Shown here: in pieces, positions 35,677-44,662 of the stretch
Position numbering within the stretch: the stretch's first letter is position 1
How the letters are laid out: each line of letters starts with the position of its first letter
Origin: Sphingomonas sp. NFR04
GTDB taxonomy: Bacteria; Pseudomonadota; Alphaproteobacteria; Sphingomonadales; Sphingomonadaceae
Direction: 5' to 3'
DNA length: 64,000 bases
NCBI RefSeq assembly: GCF_900114095.1
Contig: NZ_FORV01000001.1
Span: 496,001-560,000, forward strand
Notes under the pieces: model-generated
Told to the model about the DNA's origin: nothing
The model's input: the letters and a program-made list of their open reading frames with translations, nothing else
Database searches by the model: none
Made by a program: the position numbers and the translations under genes

Positions 35677-36432
35677 ATGGAAATGCGGAAAATCTGTCAG
35701 GGGTGCCGCGACGGCACCGATTTCGACATCCCGTTCGCGATGGCCTTCCAGCCGATTGTCGACACCGACACCGGCCAGCCCTTCGCCTATGAGGCGCTGG
35801 TCCGCGGCGTCGACGGATCGGGCGCGCTGGGCGTGCTGTCGCAGGTCACCGACGCGAACCGCTATGCCTTCGACCAGGCGTGCCGCGTCAAGGCGATCGA
35901 GACCGCGATGGCGGCCGGGCTGATGAAGACCGACGCGCGGCTCTCGATCAACTTCCTGCCCAACGCGGTCTACTCTCCCGTCGCCTGCATCCAGCTGACG
36001 CTGCAGACCGCCCGCGGCGTGGCGATGCCGCTCGACCGGCTGATCTTCGAATTCACCGAGAACCAGTTGATCGCCGACCCGGACCATGTCGCGACGATCA
36101 TCGAATCCTACAAGCAGATCGGCTTCAAGGTCGCGGTCGACGATTTCGGAGCGGGCCATTCGGGGCTGGACCTGTTCGCGCGCTTCGCGCCCGACGAAGT
36201 GAAGCTCGACATGGCACTGGTCCGCGGCATCGATCGCGAGCCGCGCCGGCAGGCGATCGTCCGCGCGATGGTGGGCATGTGCAACGAGCTCGACACGCTG
36301 CTGATCGCCGAGGGGATCGAGACGGCGGAAGAGGCGGCCGTGCTGCGTGGCCTGGGGGTGCGCTACCACCAAGGCTATTGGTATGCCCGGCCGGCGCTGG
36401 GCGCGCTCCCAGGGATTAGCCTGGGGGCCTAG
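35677..36432 (+). CDS. EAL-domain cyclic-di-GMP phosphodiesterase
   Basis: A 251-residue stand-alone EAL protein that should hydrolyse cyclic di-GMP. All catalytic elements are visible: the EAL motif itself (YEALVRG), SINFLPN, FEFTENQ, the metal site VDDFGAG, KLDM, AEGIET and HQGYW. A short N-terminus carries a CQGC pair (residues 8-11) that could bind a metal or a thiol signal. There is no membrane segment or GGDEF domain. It is divergent from the LysR gene across 157 bases, in which I see no clear operator. Confidence 0.9.
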   Translation: MEMRKICQGCRDGTDFDIPFAMAFQPIVDTDTGQPFAYEALVRGVDGSGALGVLSQVTDANRYAFDQACRVKAIETAMAAGLMKTDARLSINFLPNAVYSPVACIQLTLQTARGVAMPLDRLIFEFTENQLIADPDHVATIIESYKQIGFKVAVDDFGAGHSGLDLFARFAPDEVKLDMALVRGIDREPRRQAIVRAMVGMCNELDTLLIAEGIETAEEAAVLRGLGVRYHQGYWYARPALGALPGISLGA

Positions 36433-36503
36433 TGCTCCCGCAACTTGGCCTATAGAGGAACGGTGACGCCCGCACCGGGCCCCATTTTCTGCAGGCAGGA
36501 TCC

Positions 36504-38027
36504 ATGACCGTCCTCATCAAGGAAGCCGATCTGATCGAGAGCGTCGCCGACGCGCTCCAGTACATCTCCTACTACCACCCGATGGATTATATCCGCGCGC
36601 TGGGCGACGCCTATGAAGCCGAGCAAGGCCCCGCCGCCAAGGACGCCATCGCCCAGATCCTGACCAACAGCCGGATGTGCGCCGAAGGGCATCGCCCGAT
36701 CTGCCAGGATACCGGCATCGTCACCGTCTTCATCCAGTGGGGCCAAAAGTGCGTGCTGGACAGCGAGCGCTCGCTGCAGGACGTGGTCGATGAAGGTGTC
36801 CGCCGCGCCTATCTCCACCCCGAGAACCGCCTGCGCGCCTCGATCCTGCGTGATCCCGCGTTCAGCCGCGTCAATACCAAAGACAATACCCCTTGCGTGC
36901 TCAACGTCGAGATGGTCCCCGGCGACCATGTCCATGTCGAGCTGGCGGCCAAGGGCGGCGGCTCCGAGAACAAGTCCAAGTTCGCGATGCTGAACCCGAG
37001 CGACTCCATCGTCGACTGGGTGCTAGAGATGGTCCCGAAGATGGGCGCCGGCTGGTGCCCGCCGGGCATGCTCGGCATCGGCATCGGCGGCACCGCCGAG
37101 AAGGCGGTAACGCTCGCCAAAAAGTCGCTGATGGGTGATATCGACATGGCCCAGCTCAAGCAGCGCGGGCCCCAGAACGATATCGAGCGGCTCCGCATCG
37201 AGATCTTCGACAAGGTCAACGCGCTCGGCATCGGCGCGCAGGGCCTGGGCGGCCTGGCGACAATCCTCGACGTGAAGATCCTCGATTATCCTACCCATGC
37301 CGCGTCCAAGCCGATCGCGATGATCCCCAACTGCGCCGCCACCCGCCACGCGCATTTCAGCCTCGATGGCAGCGGCCCGGTCTATCTCGACCCGCCGAGC
37401 CTCGACGAATGGCCCAAGGTGGAATGGACGCCTTCGAAGGAATCGATTCGCGTCGATCTCGACACGCTCACGCCGGAAGTGGTGGCGAGCTGGAAGCCGG
37501 GCGACCGGCTGCTGCTCAACGGCAAGATGCTCACCGGCCGTGACGCCGCGCACAAGCGCATCCAGGACATGCTCAGCCGCGGCGAGGAACTGCCGGTCGA
37601 TTTCAAGGGCCGGGTGATCTATTATGTCGGCCCGGTCGATCCGGTACGCGACGAAGTGGTCGGCCCCGCCGGCCCCACCACCGCGACGCGGATGGACAAG
37701 TTCACCGAGATGATGCTCGCCCAGACCGGGCTGATCGCGATGGTCGGCAAGGCCGAGCGTGGTCCGGTGGCGATCGAGGCGATCCGCAACCACAAGGCTG
37801 CCTATCTGATGGCGGTGGGCGGTGCGGCCTATCTCGTCGCCCGCGCGATCAAGGGCGCGCGCGTCGTCGGCTTCGAGGATCTCGGCATGGAGGCGATCTA
37901 CGAGTTCGACGTGAAGGACATGCCGGTGACGGTCGCCGTGGATGCGACGGGCGAGAGCGTCCACCACACCGGCCCGCTGGTGTGGCGCGAGAAGATCGCC
38001 AAGGAACGCCTGCTCCAGCAGGCCTGA
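36504..38027 (+). CDS. fumA: Fumarate hydratase, class I (iron-sulfur)
   Basis: A 507-residue class I fumarase, interconverting fumarate and malate in the citric acid cycle. Cysteines for the 4Fe-4S cluster are present, including Cys67 in RPICQDTG and NTPCVLNVE. Substrate and fold motifs include KGGGSENKSKFAMLNP, GIGIGGTAEKA, GAQGLGG and the C-terminal domain segment YVGPVDPVRDEVVGPAGPTTATRMDKF. Length is usual for the single-chain form. AGGA lies close to the ATG. It overlaps nothing, but the DoxX-like gene begins four bases after its stop and is probably cotranscribed. Confidence 0.94.
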   Translation: MTVLIKEADLIESVADALQYISYYHPMDYIRALGDAYEAEQGPAAKDAIAQILTNSRMCAEGHRPICQDTGIVTVFIQWGQKCVLDSERSLQDVVDEGVRRAYLHPENRLRASILRDPAFSRVNTKDNTPCVLNVEMVPGDHVHVELAAKGGGSENKSKFAMLNPSDSIVDWVLEMVPKMGAGWCPPGMLGIGIGGTAEKAVTLAKKSLMGDIDMAQLKQRGPQNDIERLRIEIFDKVNALGIGAQGLGGLATILDVKILDYPTHAASKPIAMIPNCAATRHAHFSLDGSGPVYLDPPSLDEWPKVEWTPSKESIRVDLDTLTPEVVASWKPGDRLLLNGKMLTGRDAAHKRIQDMLSRGEELPVDFKGRVIYYVGPVDPVRDEVVGPAGPTTATRMDKFTEMMLAQTGLIAMVGKAERGPVAIEAIRNHKAAYLMAVGGAAYLVARAIKGARVVGFEDLGMEAIYEFDVKDMPVTVAVDATGESVHHTGPLVWREKIAKERLLQQA

Positions 38028-38031
38028 GGCC

Positions 38032-38430
38032 ATGGGCACGCCGGACGAGACGCCGTGGCGCCGCCGGGCGCGAATCACGCTGGCTTGCCTCTATCTGCTG
38101 GCGGGCGTGCTGCACCTGCTGGTGCCGCGCCCGTTCCTGCACATCACGCCGGCTTGGGTACCCTACCCCGCGCTGGTGATCGCGGGCACCGGGCTCTGCG
38201 AGATCGCGGGGGCGCTGGCGCTGCTGACCGTGCGGCTGCGCAAGCTCGCGGGCGTGATGCTGGCCCTCTACGCGCTGTGCGTGTTCCCGGCGAACCTCCA
38301 GCACGCGGTGCAAGACCTTTCGACCGGCACCGGGCTGGGATGGGCCTATCATGCACCGCGGCTGTTCCTGCAGCCGCTCCTCTGCTGGTGGGCGCTCTGG
38401 GCAGGCGGATGGATGCCCCGAAAGAGCTGA
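38032..38430 (+). CDS. DoxX-like small membrane protein
   Basis: A 132-residue protein with four hydrophobic helices at about residues 15-33, 46-66, 73-92 and 108-126. The pattern LYLLAGVLHLL..P..F..I.P and the GTGLCEIAGALALL helix fit the DoxX/DUF4267-like membrane proteins, which have no settled function. It starts four bases after the fumarase stop, so expression is probably linked, though a metabolic link is not evident. Confidence 0.75.
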   Translation: MGTPDETPWRRRARITLACLYLLAGVLHLLVPRPFLHITPAWVPYPALVIAGTGLCEIAGALALLTVRLRKLAGVMLALYALCVFPANLQHAVQDLSTGTGLGWAYHAPRLFLQPLLCWWALWAGGWMPRKS

Positions 38431-38469
38431 ACCGCGCCGCCAAGCGTGGCCAATCGCGGCGGCCCTAGG

Positions 38470-39593
38470 TTACAGGAAATCTTCCAGAACCAACCGCACC
38501 TCGCGACGAACGCCGGCACGCTCGACATTCAGCATGATCTCGGTCCCCGCCGCGTCGGAAAATTGCCGAAGCAGCGAGTCGAAATCGGCACCGATCAGTC
38601 GATCGCCGGCCGCCAGTCCCGCTTTTACCGCCGGGCTGCCGGCCCCGACCACGCCGATCGTTACCGCCGACCCGGCGCGATCGATCCACAGCCCGGCACG
38701 ATTATAGGATTGTGGTTCGGGCGCGCGCGCGTTGCGCTTCAGAAACACCGTCTTCTCGCTGGCGTTGGTCGCGATGTTGAACAGCCGCAGCACCGGCAGC
38801 CCGATCACGCCGTTCGGAAAGGCGCCCCAGTCCGGTTCGTTGACGAGCGTTACCAGCACATCTTCGACCGTCGCATTCGCCAGCCGCAAGGACGTACGCA
38901 CCAGGCGCCCCTTCCCCTCCGGCGCGGTCGGCGCCCATCGCGGCGCATCCCACAAGCCCGCGGCCTCCGCCGCCTTGCGATAGACCCGCATCCTGCTGGG
39001 CATGCCGGTGTCGAGCCCGAAGCGGAACGGCCTGCCGCCCAAGGTAGCGTCGGCCGCAAGGAAGGCGGAGCCGTTGGCGTTGCCGTATTTGAAGATACCG
39101 TCAGGATAGCGGGCCCAGCCCGTTCGGTCCGGCGGGCCATCGCGATAGATCCGCCACTCTCCGGCATCGAAATCGAGTTCGCAGTTCCCGGCAGTGAGCG
39201 CACCGGCCGCGATCGATCCGACTGCGCCGTCGAGGAAACGCACATTGTCCACCCCAGCGATCGTGGAGACGGGCTGTCGCACCTGGTTCGCGAAGGTGAG
39301 ATCGGGCACCACGAAGATGGGGTATTGCTTGTGCCCCTGCAGCAGGTTCAGCCGGGCGGTTCCGAGCTGTTTCAGCTGCAGTTGCCGCGCCAGTTCCAAC
39401 CGGATGAGACCGATCGTTCCACCGGTATCCAGCACCAGCCGAAAGGTCCCCGGGAAGCGATCGTGCACGCCACCAGGACGCGCTTGTCGGTGACCTCGAT
39501 CGGAATGCGATAGGGAGGCGATGCAGCCCTCGCACCTTGCGATGCCAGCCCGGCTGCCGCCCCCGACACGAAAAACCGACGGTCCATCAACAT
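38470..39593 (-). pseudogene. Frameshifted exported aspartic protease-like gene with C-terminal PDZ-like domain
   Basis: The first 50 codons start at ATG 39593 (AGGAG seven bases upstream) and give a Tat-like signal, MDRRFFVSGAAAGLASQGARA, then PYRIPIEVTDKRVLVACTI. Around 39441-39447 the frame breaks. Continuing in the next frame gives FRLVLDTGGTIGLIRLELA, the catalytic DTG of retropepsin-like proteases. A second DTG (FRFGLDTGMPS) and a PDZ-like end (GSPAVKAGLAAGDRLIG) follow. Restoring one T in a CCTTT run would rejoin the two parts into a protein of about 373 residues. Either the gene is inactive or the sequence has a single-base error. Without repair the second frame could only start internally, with no signal. 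Confidence 0.8.
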
Positions 39594-39705
39594 ATCCGGA
39601 CTCCTGTCGAGAACGACGGGCCGAAGGTCGCAGGCGTCGGCACTAATGTCCAGATTGCATTCAACAATAACCGATTGCGCGGCGCCAGCAGGATCCGCGC
39701 CGTTG

Positions 39706-40026
39706 CTATCCGCCGAGCGCATCCGCGAGATGGCAGTTCTTGCCCGGCGTCAGTTCCTCGACGCGGTCGACCTGCAGGATCGAGCCGCCATCCTTCCCCT
39801 CGACATAGCGCCCGATCACCTCACCAAAGGCGGGCAGCCTCGCCTTGCGGAGCGCGTCCAGCACATGCCCGCCCGGCGCATCGACGAGCGCATAGCGGTT
39901 CTCGGCGAGGTCGCAGCGCCGCAGGATGAGGGCGGTGCCGTCCAGCTCCACCGTGCCGATGAAGACGTCGGCGCCTTCCTGCACCGGCATCGCACCAGCG
40001 GCGAGCGCGATCAGCATGCCGATCAC
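39706..40026 (-). CDS. Small hypothetical protein (106 aa)
   Basis: A 106-residue protein beginning MIGMLIALAAGAMPVQ, a short signal-like start. It continues with a beta-rich stretch (DVFIGTVELDGTALILRRCD, YALVDAPGG). I do not recognise a family. Its ATG overlaps the stop of the 212-residue exported protein (ATGA), so the two are expressed together and perhaps act in the same envelope compartment. Confidence 0.65.
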   Translation of the reverse strand: MIGMLIALAAGAMPVQEGADVFIGTVELDGTALILRRCDLAENRYALVDAPGGHVLDALRKARLPAFGEVIGRYVEGKDGGSILQVDRVEELTPGKNCHLADALGG

Positions 40027-40661
40027 AGCGGATTGCCGTCCTTGTCGAGCATGTCGATCCTGTACGAGCAGCCGTACAGCGTCTTGCCCGGGTGCGTCGC
40101 GACGTTGGACACATTCAAGGCGATCCGGGTGCGCGCGCGGAAATGGTCGCCATCGGGCGGATCGGTCACGTCGCTGATCACGCGCTCGCCGATGAACTTG
40201 CGGAACTTGATCTCCGCTTCCGCCTGCGCCCGCGTCAGCTTGCCCGAGGCGACCAGCGTATCGATGAGCCCTTCGATGGGCATGCCGTTCTCGATCTTCT
40301 CCTTGCGCGCAACGGCTGCCGGATCGGGCTCGTCGAGGATCGCCAGCATGCCGGTGGAGGTGAAGGCGACACGGCGCGTGCTGTATTCACCTGCCACGAC
40401 GATCGGGGCGGGCAGATCATATTCCTTGAGCAGGAAGTTGCTCGACTTCACCGGCTTCCACCCGAGCTTGGCGGCAATCTTGTCGTCACCGGCCACGGCC
40501 ATGGCGAAGCCGTTATAGGTCGGCACGTCGAGGCGGCAGGCAATCGCGTCGCGCAGGTCGATCTTGGCGGGGTCGACATCGTCGTCCTGCGCCGGGGCGG
40601 CGAGGGCGGATGCCGGCAGCAGCGCGGCGAGCAAGGCGATGCGGAAGGACGGGATCTTCAT
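40023..40661 (-). CDS. Exported hypothetical protein (212 aa)
   Basis: A 212-residue protein with a clear Sec signal peptide (FRIALLAALLPASALAAPAQ, cleavage near residue 22). The mature part begins with an acidic stretch (DDDVDPAKIDLRD) and contains two cysteines, in AIACRLDV and YGCSYRI, that could form a disulfide. No known catalytic motif is seen. It heads a two-gene unit with the 106-residue protein. Function unknown. Confidence 0.75.
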   Translation of the reverse strand: MKIPSFRIALLAALLPASALAAPAQDDDVDPAKIDLRDAIACRLDVPTYNGFAMAVAGDDKIAAKLGWKPVKSSNFLLKEYDLPAPIVVAGEYSTRRVAFTSTGMLAILDEPDPAAVARKEKIENGMPIEGLIDTLVASGKLTRAQAEAEIKFRKFIGERVISDVTDPPDGDHFRARTRIALNVSNVATHPGKTLYGCSYRIDMLDKDGNPL

Positions 40662-40732
40662 GCCGGCCGGTTATTACGCTGCCGACGAGGCGACAATCGT
40701 TTCGCGCCGAAGCGATGCGCCGGCAGGATATC

Positions 40733-41233
40733 CTATTCGGGCAGGAGACGCACCCGGCGCTTGCCCCAATAGCTGAGGTCTATCGAGAAATGCACCGGCG
40801 CGCTCTTGTGGGTGAGGATCATCTGGTCGCCGCGGCCGCCTTCGCCGGTATAGCTGAACGCCCAGCCCTGCTTCTTCAGCGCTTCGCCGACCTTGAGCAC
40901 CGCCGACTGGTCGCGATCATCCCACAGGGTGATCTGGCGGAAGCCGCTCGCGCCGCCAGCGCCGGTGAGGTCCAGCGCCGCCTCGTACGGGCCCTCGCCC
41001 AGCAGCATCACGCCCGAGCGGCGGCAGCGCACATGGTAGCCGTCTATCTCCAGGCAATTGTCGAAGCCGGCGCGCTTGGCATCCGCAAGGCTGCCGCTTA
41101 CCGGCAGGCCCGCATAGGCGAGCGAGGGCGGCGGCGGTGCCGACGGATCAGCGCTACACGCGGCGATCAGCAGCGCCGCAACCGCGGCTCCTGCGCGTAC
41201 CGCGCGGCGATGATGAGTATCCAGCGCCCACAT
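40733..41233 (-). CDS. Small lipoprotein (166 aa)
   Basis: A 166-residue protein with a lipoprotein signal: charged HHRRAVR, hydrophobic AGAAVAALLIAAC, and lipobox Cys26. The mature part has a cysteine pair (FDNCLEIDGYHVRCRR) and ends in YWGKRRVRLLPE. GGGGACAGGTGC precedes the ATG. No family recognised. It lies 23 bases downstream of the TetR stop on the same strand, so it could be cotranscribed with the efflux regulator. Confidence 0.7.
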   Translation of the reverse strand: MWALDTHHRRAVRAGAAVAALLIAACSADPSAPPPPSLAYAGLPVSGSLADAKRAGFDNCLEIDGYHVRCRRSGVMLLGEGPYEAALDLTGAGGASGFRQITLWDDRDQSAVLKVGEALKKQGWAFSYTGEGGRGDQMILTHKSAPVHFSIDLSYWGKRRVRLLPE

Positions 41234-41256
41234 GCACCTGTCCCCCTTCGGGAAGC

Positions 41257-41898
41257 CTAGGCGGCTGTCGGCTCGGGCGCAAACGCCCGCAGAAAGAGAT
41301 CGACGATATAATCGGTCTCCTCTTCCATCTCGGCGTCGCTGAACTGGTGCCCCAGCATGGCCCGCTGCTGCGAGCCCATGCACAGGCTGGTCAGCGCGAA
41401 CGCCGCCTTGAGCGGATCGGACTTGCGAAGCTGGCCCTTGTGCATCGCATCTTCGAGATGCGCCGCAACGAGTTCTCGGGTGCGCTGCGGCCCACGGCGG
41501 AAGAAGATCTCGCCCATTTCCGGCGAGCGCTCGACCTCGGCGTGGATTACCCGGTGCAGCCGGATCGCATCCGTCGACGTCACCTTGCGCAACAGGCTGC
41601 GGATGAACGCGCACAACGTGGCCTTCAGATTGTCCGAGGGCACCAGCAGCTGCATCACCTGCTCGCGATACTCGCGGGTCACCGCATCCAGGCACGCGTC
41701 GAACAGTTCTTCCTTGGACGCGAAATAGCTCCACAACGTGCCCTTGGAGCCGCCCAGCTCCGCCGCGATCGCCGACATGGAAACGCCGGCATAGCCTTGC
41801 TCCATGAAGTGGCGCTTGGCGATGGCGAGGATGGCGGCACGCCGATCCTGCTTCCGCGCCTCGCGCTTGCCGAGGCATTTGGGGGTTACGATTTCCAT
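41257..41898 (-). CDS. TetR-family repressor of the divergent efflux operon
   Basis: A 213-residue regulator. The N-terminal helix-turn-helix lies in RRAAILAIAKRHFMEQGYAGVSMSAIAAELGGSKGTLWSYFASKEELF (residues 19-66, TetR signature). The C-terminal ligand domain resembles the AcrR/TetR_C group. It is divergent from the NodT-EmrA-EmrB operon, 90 bases away. Two matching palindromes in that gap overlap the presumed -10 of each direction. On the minus strand TTGTCA and TATAGT (16 apart) predict a start of transcription at about the ATG itself, so its message may lack a leader. The inducer is unknown. Confidence 0.9.
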   Translation of the reverse strand: MEIVTPKCLGKREARKQDRRAAILAIAKRHFMEQGYAGVSMSAIAAELGGSKGTLWSYFASKEELFDACLDAVTREYREQVMQLLVPSDNLKATLCAFIRSLLRKVTSTDAIRLHRVIHAEVERSPEMGEIFFRRGPQRTRELVAAHLEDAMHKGQLRKSDPLKAAFALTSLCMGSQQRAMLGHQFSDAEMEEETDYIVDLFLRAFAPEPTAA

Positions 41899-41901
41899 AA
41901 C

Positions 41902-41917
41902 CGTACTATAGAGTACG
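41902..41917. promoter_or_regulatory. TetR operator 1, over the regulator's -10
   Basis: CGTACT-ATAG-AGTACG is a 16-base inverted repeat with perfect 6-base arms. On the minus strand it covers the -10 TATAGT of the TetR promoter (41905-41910), whose -35 TTGTCA is at 41927-41932. It begins three bases upstream of the TetR ATG. Binding here should cause autorepression. Confidence 0.75.
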
Positions 41918-41959
41918 ATTTTCTATTGACAAGGGCGGAACCGCTCTCCATCTGGAACT

Positions 41960-41975
41960 CGTACCCAATAGTACG
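41960..41975. promoter_or_regulatory. TetR operator 2, upstream of NodT
   Basis: CGTACC-CAAT-AGTACG matches operator 1 at 14 of 16 positions when that site is read on the other strand. It ends 13 bases before the NodT ATG and overlaps an AATAGT sequence that would be the -10 by analogy with the other promoter. It is the likely site of repression of the efflux operon. Confidence 0.75.
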
Positions 41976-41988
41976 GTTTTTCCAGACC

Positions 41989-43464
41989 ATGATGAGTCGT
42001 TTCCCAACAAGGCCCTTGTTGCTGTCCGCTGCTGCCGCTTCGGCGCTGGCCGCGTGCGCGCCGGTGCCGAATCTCGGCGCTCGCCCGGAAGTGCGCGCGG
42101 CGGACAGCTATGCCGCCAGCCAGTCGCTTGCCGGTGCCGCGCAGACGCAGGCGCAATGGCCTGTCACCAACTGGTGGACCGCCTATAACGATCCGCAGCT
42201 CAACGCATTGATGGACGAGGCCCTCCGCGGCGCGCCCAATCTCGCGGCAGCCGCCGCCCGGCTGCGCTCGGCCCAGGCCTATGCCGTCCAGGTCGGCGCC
42301 GCCCGCCTGCCGCGCGTCGATGCCTCCGCCTCGGCCGCGGCCAACCAGATCAACGTCGGCGACGGCCTGCCGATCGAGATCGGCTCGAACGTCCAGACGA
42401 TTGGCTACGGCACGCTGAACCTCGCCTTCGACCTCGACCTCTGGGGCAAGAACCGCGCCCAGCTCGCCGCCGCCACCTCGGAGGCGGAGGCCGCGCGGCT
42501 CGAACTGGAACAGGCGCGGCTCGCGCTTTCGACCAACATCGCCGCCGCCTATGCCGATCTCGCCCGCCTCGCGGCCGATCGCCGGGTGCAGGAGCGCGCG
42601 CTGGAGGTCCGCCTTGCGACGCAGAAGCTGGTCACGGACCGCGTGACCAACGGCCTCGAGACGCGCGCCGAAGAGAAGCAGGCGGCCTCGGCCGTTCCCG
42701 CCGCCCGCGCGCAGCTTGCCGCGATCGACGAGGATATCGGCCTCACCCGCAACCGCATCGCTGCGCTGCTCGGCCAGGGTCCCGATCGCGGCCTGAGCAT
42801 CGCCCTGCCCGCGGCACCGACCGAGGCGCGCGGCATCCCGGCCGACGTGACGACCGATCTGATCGGACGCCGCCCCGATATTGCCGCCGCCCGCGCACGC
42901 GTCGAAGCCGCCGCCAGCCGGATCAAGGCCGCCCGCGCCGACTTCTACCCGTCGATCCGCTTGAGCGCATTGGCAGGCTATGGCGCGCTCGGCCTTGACA
43001 ACCTTGTCAAAGGCAATGGCGCCTCGGTGTTCCAGGCCGGCCCCGCGATCAGCCTGCCGATCTTCCACGGCGGCGAGCTGCGTGGCCAATATGCCCGCGC
43101 CCGCGCCACCTATGACGAGGCGGTCGCCAATTACGACAACAGCGTCACCACCGCCTATCATGACGTGGCGGACGCAGTGACCAGCCAGAAGGCGCTGGCC
43201 ACGCGCTTGGCCCAGAGCCGGCAGGCGCTGGATGATTCCGAACAGGCCTATTCGATCGCGCAGCAACGCTATCAAGGCGGGCTGTCGCGCTTTCTCGATG
43301 TTCTGACCGCCGAGGAGAGGGTGTTGCAGAACCGCCAGATCGTTGCCGAACTGGAGGCGCGCGCGTTCACGCTCGACGTCCAGCTCGTCCGCGCGCTCGG
43401 CGGAGGCTTTTCCACCAACAACGCGGCCGCCGCCGCCGCTTCCGAGGTCAAGACCCATGGCTGA
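41989..43464 (+). CDS. NodT-family outer-membrane efflux lipoprotein
   Basis: A 491-residue outer-membrane factor of the NodT/OprM group. A lipoprotein signal ends at Cys23 (ALAACAPVP). The mature protein shows the duplicated TolC fold: WWTAYNDPQLNALMDEAL, NLAFDLDLWGKNRAQL, ALLGQGPDRG, and RRPDIAAARARVEAAASRIKAARADFYPSI. Two adjacent ATG codons start the frame and no ribosome binding site is visible. The ATG lies 13 bases after operator 2, so the leader is very short. It forms the outer channel for EmrA and EmrB downstream, with an 8-base overlap to emrA. Confidence 0.92.
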   Translation: MMSRFPTRPLLLSAAAASALAACAPVPNLGARPEVRAADSYAASQSLAGAAQTQAQWPVTNWWTAYNDPQLNALMDEALRGAPNLAAAAARLRSAQAYAVQVGAARLPRVDASASAAANQINVGDGLPIEIGSNVQTIGYGTLNLAFDLDLWGKNRAQLAAATSEAEAARLELEQARLALSTNIAAAYADLARLAADRRVQERALEVRLATQKLVTDRVTNGLETRAEEKQAASAVPAARAQLAAIDEDIGLTRNRIAALLGQGPDRGLSIALPAAPTEARGIPADVTTDLIGRRPDIAAARARVEAAASRIKAARADFYPSIRLSALAGYGALGLDNLVKGNGASVFQAGPAISLPIFHGGELRGQYARARATYDEAVANYDNSVTTAYHDVADAVTSQKALATRLAQSRQALDDSEQAYSIAQQRYQGGLSRFLDVLTAEERVLQNRQIVAELEARAFTLDVQLVRALGGGFSTNNAAAAAASEVKTHG

Positions 43465-44650
43465 TGCAGAACCCGCCATCCATTCCGCGCGCGGCGACGC
43501 CGCCGAACGCAACGAGCCCTCGCAGGCGCCCGCCAGCACGGACATGGACGCCGGCCGTCGCAAGAACCTGCGCAAGCGGCTGATGCTCGGCATCGGCGGC
43601 CTCGTGCTGGTCGCCGGGCTGGGCTATGGCGCCTATTACATGGTTGTCGGCAGCCATTATGTGAGCACCGACAACGCCTATGTCGGTGCCGACAGTGCCA
43701 GCATCACCCCGATGACCGGCGGCCAGGTGCTGCGCGTCGCCGTTTCCGACACCCAGTCGGTGAAGAAGGGCGACGTGCTCGTCCAGATCGACGACAGCGA
43801 CGCGAAGATCGCGCTGGCACAGGCGGAGGCGGACCTCGCCCGCGCCACCCGCCAGTTCGGCCAGACCTCGGCGACCAGCGAAGCGCTGGCCGCGCAGGTC
43901 CAGGCTCGCCAGGCGGACATCGCCCGCGCCCGCGCGCAGGTTACCGCTGCGCAGGCCGATTTCGAAAAGGCCCGTATCGATCTGTCCCGCCGTCAGAAGC
44001 TCGCGCCCAACGGCGCCGTTTCGGGCGAGGAGCTGACGTCGGCGACCAACGCCTTTGCTGCGGCACGCGCCAATCTCGAACTGGCCAAGGCCGGTCTCGC
44101 CCAGGCGACCTCGACCCGCGTGGCGGCCAGCGGGCAGCTGGCGGCGAACCAGGCGCTGGTCAACGGCGCCACCGCGACGACCGCGCCGGAAGTGCTTGCC
44201 GCGCGTGCCAAGGTCGATCAGGCCAAGCTCGATCTCGCCCGCACCACGATCCGCGCGCCGTTCGACGGCGTGGTCACGCGGCGCAACGTCCAGGTCGGCC
44301 AGCGCGTCGCGCCGGGCGCCCAGCTGATGCTGATCGTCCCGCTCAACCAGCTCTATGTCGACGCCAACTTCAAGGAAGGCCAGCTGACCCGCGTGAAGGT
44401 CGGCCAACCGGTCGAGCTGAAGTCGGACCTGTATGGCGGCGACGTGAAGTATCACGGGCGCGTGATCGGCTTCTCGGGCGGCACCGGCTCGTCCTTCGCG
44501 CTGATCCCGGCGCAGAATGCAACCGGCAACTGGATCAAGGTGGTCCAGCGCCTGCCGGTGCGCGTGGCGCTCGATCCGAAGGAGCTGCAGCAGCATCCGC
44601 TCCGCGTCGGCCTGTCGATGGATGCCGAGATCGATACCTCGGCCAAGTAA
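43457..44650 (+). CDS. emrA: EmrA-like membrane-fusion protein
   Basis: A 397-residue HlyD/EmrA adaptor. A cytoplasmic N-terminus of about 45 residues is followed by one membrane helix (MLGIGGLVLVAGLGYGAYYMVV). Then come STDNAYVGADSASITPMTGG, a long alpha-helical hairpin (about 110-240), and RAPFDGVVTRRNVQVGQRVAPG. The segment VDANFKEGQLTRVKVGQPV is typical of EmrA partners of DHA2 pumps. The ATG overlaps the NodT stop by eight bases. It bridges EmrB to the outer channel. Regulation is through the TetR operators upstream of nodT. Confidence 0.92.
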   Translation: MADAEPAIHSARGDAAERNEPSQAPASTDMDAGRRKNLRKRLMLGIGGLVLVAGLGYGAYYMVVGSHYVSTDNAYVGADSASITPMTGGQVLRVAVSDTQSVKKGDVLVQIDDSDAKIALAQAEADLARATRQFGQTSATSEALAAQVQARQADIARARAQVTAAQADFEKARIDLSRRQKLAPNGAVSGEELTSATNAFAAARANLELAKAGLAQATSTRVAASGQLAANQALVNGATATTAPEVLAARAKVDQAKLDLARTTIRAPFDGVVTRRNVQVGQRVAPGAQLMLIVPLNQLYVDANFKEGQLTRVKVGQPVELKSDLYGGDVKYHGRVIGFSGGTGSSFALIPAQNATGNWIKVVQRLPVRVALDPKELQQHPLRVGLSMDAEIDTSAK

Positions 44651-44662
44651 GGATTGCCTGCC

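Noticed and set aside
39430..39460. Programmed ribosomal frameshift in the aspartic protease gene
   Set aside because: No slippery heptamer or downstream structure is evident; a one-base change in a short T run explains the break more simply.
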